24,015 bases of DNA, from the NCBI GenBank assembly GCA_040773965.1, contig JAXGVG010000010.1:1-24015 (forward strand), in the 5' to 3' direction. A model generated the notes under the pieces. It was not told where the DNA came from. It did no database searches and saw only the letters and a list, made by a program, of their open reading frames with translations. Origin of the DNA: JAXGVG01 sp040773965. GTDB lineage: Bacteria; Pseudomonadota; Alphaproteobacteria; UBA9219. Below, in pieces: positions 21,908 through 24,015 of this stretch. The translations under genes were made by a program, and so were the position numbers. The number at the start of each line of letters is the position of its first letter. Position 1 is the first letter of the stretch.

Positions 21908-23407
21908 ATGACAACGCACAGGCCCCTGCATCGTTCCCGGAAATGGCGCGGGTTTACGCTGGTCGAGTTGGCGATTGTTTTGGCTGTGGCGTCTCTTCTT
22001 TTCGCAGGCCTTTGGCGCCTTATGTCTGCCGGGAGCACACAGCTGCGCGAACAGGCGGCCGCGGAACAGATGAACCAGCTTGTCGCCGCCGTGCGGAACT
22101 TTTTGGCGAGCGGGGAGGGCGAACAGTACAGAGTGGCTATGCTGGGGGCTGCAAACACAAAATGCGTAGCAACATCGCCGACACTTTCGTCGACGGGCAA
22201 CGATTGCGTGGGGGATTTGCTCCCGGCGCAAAATCCCGCAGCGGGCACGTTCGCCAGTTTTTTGCCTCCGGGTTTTAGCGCTGCAACGGAAAACCCTTAT
22301 GGGCAAACATACGTCGTCAAAACCATCATTCCTTTAGACTCCGACAAGGGCAACTATTCTTTCATGATTAAAACAGAGAACGGCACAACGATTGTCGATT
22401 CTTCCGGGGGACGCATTGCGGCCATCATCGGGGGCGATGGCGGATTTATTTATTCCGGCGATGTTTGCGCAACCAGGCTGGGGGTTGCAACCAGCAGGGC
22501 GGCATGCGGTTCTTACGGAGGCTGGGCGATCGATATAAACAGGTATGATTTTGCCCAGGGAAGCGGGTTTTTGACCGCGCGTTCCGTCGGCGGACTGACC
22601 GCCCAGGCGCCATGGCTGGCGAGGGAGGCATATGGCGATCCCGCTGTCTTTAACACCATGCAAACAGATATGTTTTTTACGACAAACCCTGTGGTTAATA
22701 CCTTTGCCACTCCCAGTACGGCGAGCGGACACGATTTATTCTTGAGGAATAACACAATCAACCTTGAGAATGGAACCATTGAAGGCACAATGACAGGGGG
22801 CAATACCGGTGGAATGATAAATGAAATTAAATATATCCAGATGGGAGCTCTGGATAACCGTGATGGTCCTGGATTAGTAGTGAATGGCCCAACAGATAAT
22901 GGTCCCAGCAACGATCAATTTGGTCCCGGAGGCACATCTTATAAAGATGATTGTGGCCAGGGCGGCGCAGAGGCTAACTGTGCGTGGATAGCAACGGTTA
23001 ATGGCAATATGAAAATCGGCGGTATGTTGTATGCTACGAACCTGTACGCGCAAAGCTTTGTTTATGAGACCTCTGATGTGAGGCTTAAAAAAGACATAAA
23101 AAAGTTAGAGCACCCACTTGAAGACTTGACTAAAATCCCGGCCGTTTCATTCGTTCGGATTGATGGCGACAAACCGGGATTAGGCGTCATCGCGCAGGAT
23201 GTTGAGAAAGTCTACCCCGAGTTAATATCGCCCATCGGCGATGGGATGAAGAGCGTCGATTATTTGGGCCTTATTGGGCCGCTCATTGGCGCTGTGCAGG
23301 AATTGAAAACGCAAAACGACGCGTTGCGCGAACAGATAATAAAGAATGCGAAGACTATTGAACAGTTGCAGGAGCGGATTGCGAAAAAGCCGAACCGAAA
23401 ACCGTAA
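21908..23407 (+). CDS. PilV-like prepilin with C-terminal S74 intramolecular chaperone domain
   Basis: A 499-residue protein with a prepilin N-terminus: basic 15-residue leader ending RG, site GFTLVE (Glu20 = mature Glu5), helix LAIVLAVASLLFAGLWRLM. A pilin-like region with cysteines follows (to about 200), then a Gly/Asn/Thr-rich repetitive region (about 255-375: TMTGGNTGGMINE, GPTDNGPSNDQFGPGG) ending in beta-type GNMKIGGMLYATNLYAQSF. Residues 389-499 form an S74 domain: SDVRLKKDIKKLEHPLEDL, GVIAQDVEKVYPELI, VDYLGLIGPLIGAVQELK and a final coiled coil. Ser389 and Lys394 match the Ser-Lys spacing (n, n+5) of the self-cleaving dyad known in this family. S74 domains trimerise and help fold tail spikes and tail fibres. 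Its place at the end of the pilus cassette matches PilV, the R64 tip adhesin; a trimeric tip adhesin is inferred. Confidence 0.9.
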   Translation: MTTHRPLHRSRKWRGFTLVELAIVLAVASLLFAGLWRLMSAGSTQLREQAAAEQMNQLVAAVRNFLASGEGEQYRVAMLGAANTKCVATSPTLSSTGNDCVGDLLPAQNPAAGTFASFLPPGFSAATENPYGQTYVVKTIIPLDSDKGNYSFMIKTENGTTIVDSSGGRIAAIIGGDGGFIYSGDVCATRLGVATSRAACGSYGGWAIDINRYDFAQGSGFLTARSVGGLTAQAPWLAREAYGDPAVFNTMQTDMFFTTNPVVNTFATPSTASGHDLFLRNNTINLENGTIEGTMTGGNTGGMINEIKYIQMGALDNRDGPGLVVNGPTDNGPSNDQFGPGGTSYKDDCGQGGAEANCAWIATVNGNMKIGGMLYATNLYAQSFVYETSDVRLKKDIKKLEHPLEDLTKIPAVSFVRIDGDKPGLGVIAQDVEKVYPELISPIGDGMKSVDYLGLIGPLIGAVQELKTQNDALREQIIKNAKTIEQLQERIAKKPNRKP

Positions 23408-23419
23408 AAGCCTTGCAAC

Positions 23420-23791
23420 TTACCGCGTGACGTATTGCTCACAAATGAGTTCGCACAGGCCATCGGAGTCTTCTGTGGGGTGAAGGCAACAATAGGATGT
23501 CGATACCGAGGCGTTTCCTTTTTTGCTCTTTTGTTTTGAGACAAGGCATTTATTCGAATCAAAACCCATAGACTCGTCGAATTCCGTCTTCGCTGCGCTT
23601 CCAAATCTGCGGCTTATGCATGAGGTTGCCTGGGTTATAAGCCGCGATATAGCGTCATCGTCGTAAACTACATCGCAAGGAATGTCCTTCGCGCATAAAG
23701 CCGTGTCGAAATTCTTGCCTTTAGGTTTACTCGCCGCCCAGACCGGGGTTGCTATGAGCGAAAGAACCAGAATGAGGGCAAGGACGCGCAT
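23420..23791 (-). CDS. Small secreted cysteine-rich protein, unknown
   Basis: A 123-residue minus-strand gene converging on the S74 pilin gene with only 12 bases between stops. A clear signal peptide (LALILVLSLIATPVWA, cut before ASKP) leads to a mature protein of about 104 residues with eight cysteines, including an adjacent CC pair (SYCCLHP) and CELIC near the end. This suggests a compact disulfide-stabilised fold. AAAGGAGAG on the minus strand (about 23799-23807) lies ahead of the ATG. No family recognised. It is the only gene on this strand in the window and probably belongs to a different transcription unit; a link to the pilus is not shown. Confidence 0.8.
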   Translation of the reverse strand: MRVLALILVLSLIATPVWAASKPKGKNFDTALCAKDIPCDVVYDDDAISRLITQATSCISRRFGSAAKTEFDESMGFDSNKCLVSKQKSKKGNASVSTSYCCLHPTEDSDGLCELICEQYVTR

Positions 23792-23961
23792 GGGGACTCT
23801 CCTTTAAGGCGAAGAACAAAAGACGCGGCATCATAGACAATTCTGGCCGGTGAAATCAAGGTTGCGGGGTTCGGCGCCACGGCCCTGAACTCAGGTTAAC
23901 AAGGATTCACAAAAGAGGCGAAGAGTGATTCACTGGCCCTTCTGAAAGGGAGGGCGAGACA
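23792..23961. other. Divergent intergenic region
   Basis: 170 bp between the minus-strand secreted protein and the gene starting at 23962, so it should hold promoters for both. GATTCAC occurs twice (23904-23910 and 23927-23933). If the right-hand gene is a transposase, one end of an insertion sequence should lie here, perhaps near 23875-23900, but I cannot pick its boundary. Confidence 0.35.
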
Positions 23962-24015
23962 ATGGAAGGCTTTGAAAAACCGAGGCTTAAGGGTTTATTG
24001 GATCATTTTGCGGTG
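23962..24015 (+). CDS. 5' end of a gene, possibly an ISAs1-family transposase
   Basis: ATG 23962 follows AAAGGGAGGGCGAG and opens an 18-codon frame that runs off the right edge (begins MEGFEKPRLKGLLDHFAV). The LLDHFA motif close to the N-terminus resembles the start of ISAs1-family DDE transposases, where an HF-x-x-x-x-D-x-R segment follows. Only 18 residues are visible, so both gene and family are tentative. Confidence 0.35.
   Translation, partial: MEGFEKPRLKGLLDHFAV

Noticed and set aside
21908..24015. A shufflon with rci-type recombinase downstream of the PilV-like gene
   Set aside because: I saw no repeated 19-bp sfx-like inverted sites and no tyrosine recombinase; the S74 C-terminus is a single continuous frame.

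Overview
The window carries one long, almost entirely plus-strand accessory locus. It joins two machines best known from I-type conjugative plasmids (R64/ColIb-P9) and Dot/Icm bacteria: core parts of a type IVB secretion system (DotD, DotC, DotB, IcmT) and a nearly complete type IVb thin-pilus assembly cassette (TcpQ/PilL-like protein, PilN secretin, PilO, PilP, PilQ ATPase, PilR platform). An unusually large prepilin array follows. The host looks like a Gram-negative proteobacterium: there are lipoboxes, an outer-membrane secretin, Shine-Dalgarno-led ATG/GTG/TTG starts and a moderately GC-rich composition. An alphaproteobacterium is my guess, but nothing in the window fixes the taxon, and plasmid, ICE or chromosomal island cannot be told apart here.

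Layout. Positions 1-4731 hold secretion-system accessory genes: the 3' end of an unrecognised gene, a 15-cysteine exported protein, an unrecognised helical protein, a lytic transglycosylase without a signal peptide, a DsbC/DsbG-like thiol isomerase (the role of TrbB in R64) and a small two-helix membrane protein. Positions 4823-7855 hold dotD-dotC, then dotB-icmT behind a likely separate promoter. Positions 8115-16316 hold the pilus assembly cassette, most of it overlapping or tightly coupled. Positions 16379-23407 hold five classical prepilins, a pilin paralogue that has lost its processing glycine and Glu5, a pilin-like protein without any leader, and a 499-residue prepilin ending in an S74 intramolecular chaperone domain of the kind known from phage tail spikes and tail fibres. 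Positions 23420-23791 (minus strand) encode a small secreted cysteine-rich protein, and a possible transposase gene begins at the right edge.

How it could work together (inference). DotC/DotD and the PilN secretin with its TcpQ-like partner would build two outer-membrane pores. DotB and PilQ would power secretion and pilus extension respectively. The transglycosylase opens peptidoglycan and the DsbC-like protein folds cysteine-rich parts. The pilus carries several alternative or minor pilins, and the S74-bearing pilin is a candidate tip adhesin, taking the place of the shufflon-diversified PilV of R64. The pilin passenger regions and the S74 protein have lower GC than the conserved N-terminal segments, which suggests exchange of surface-exposed parts.
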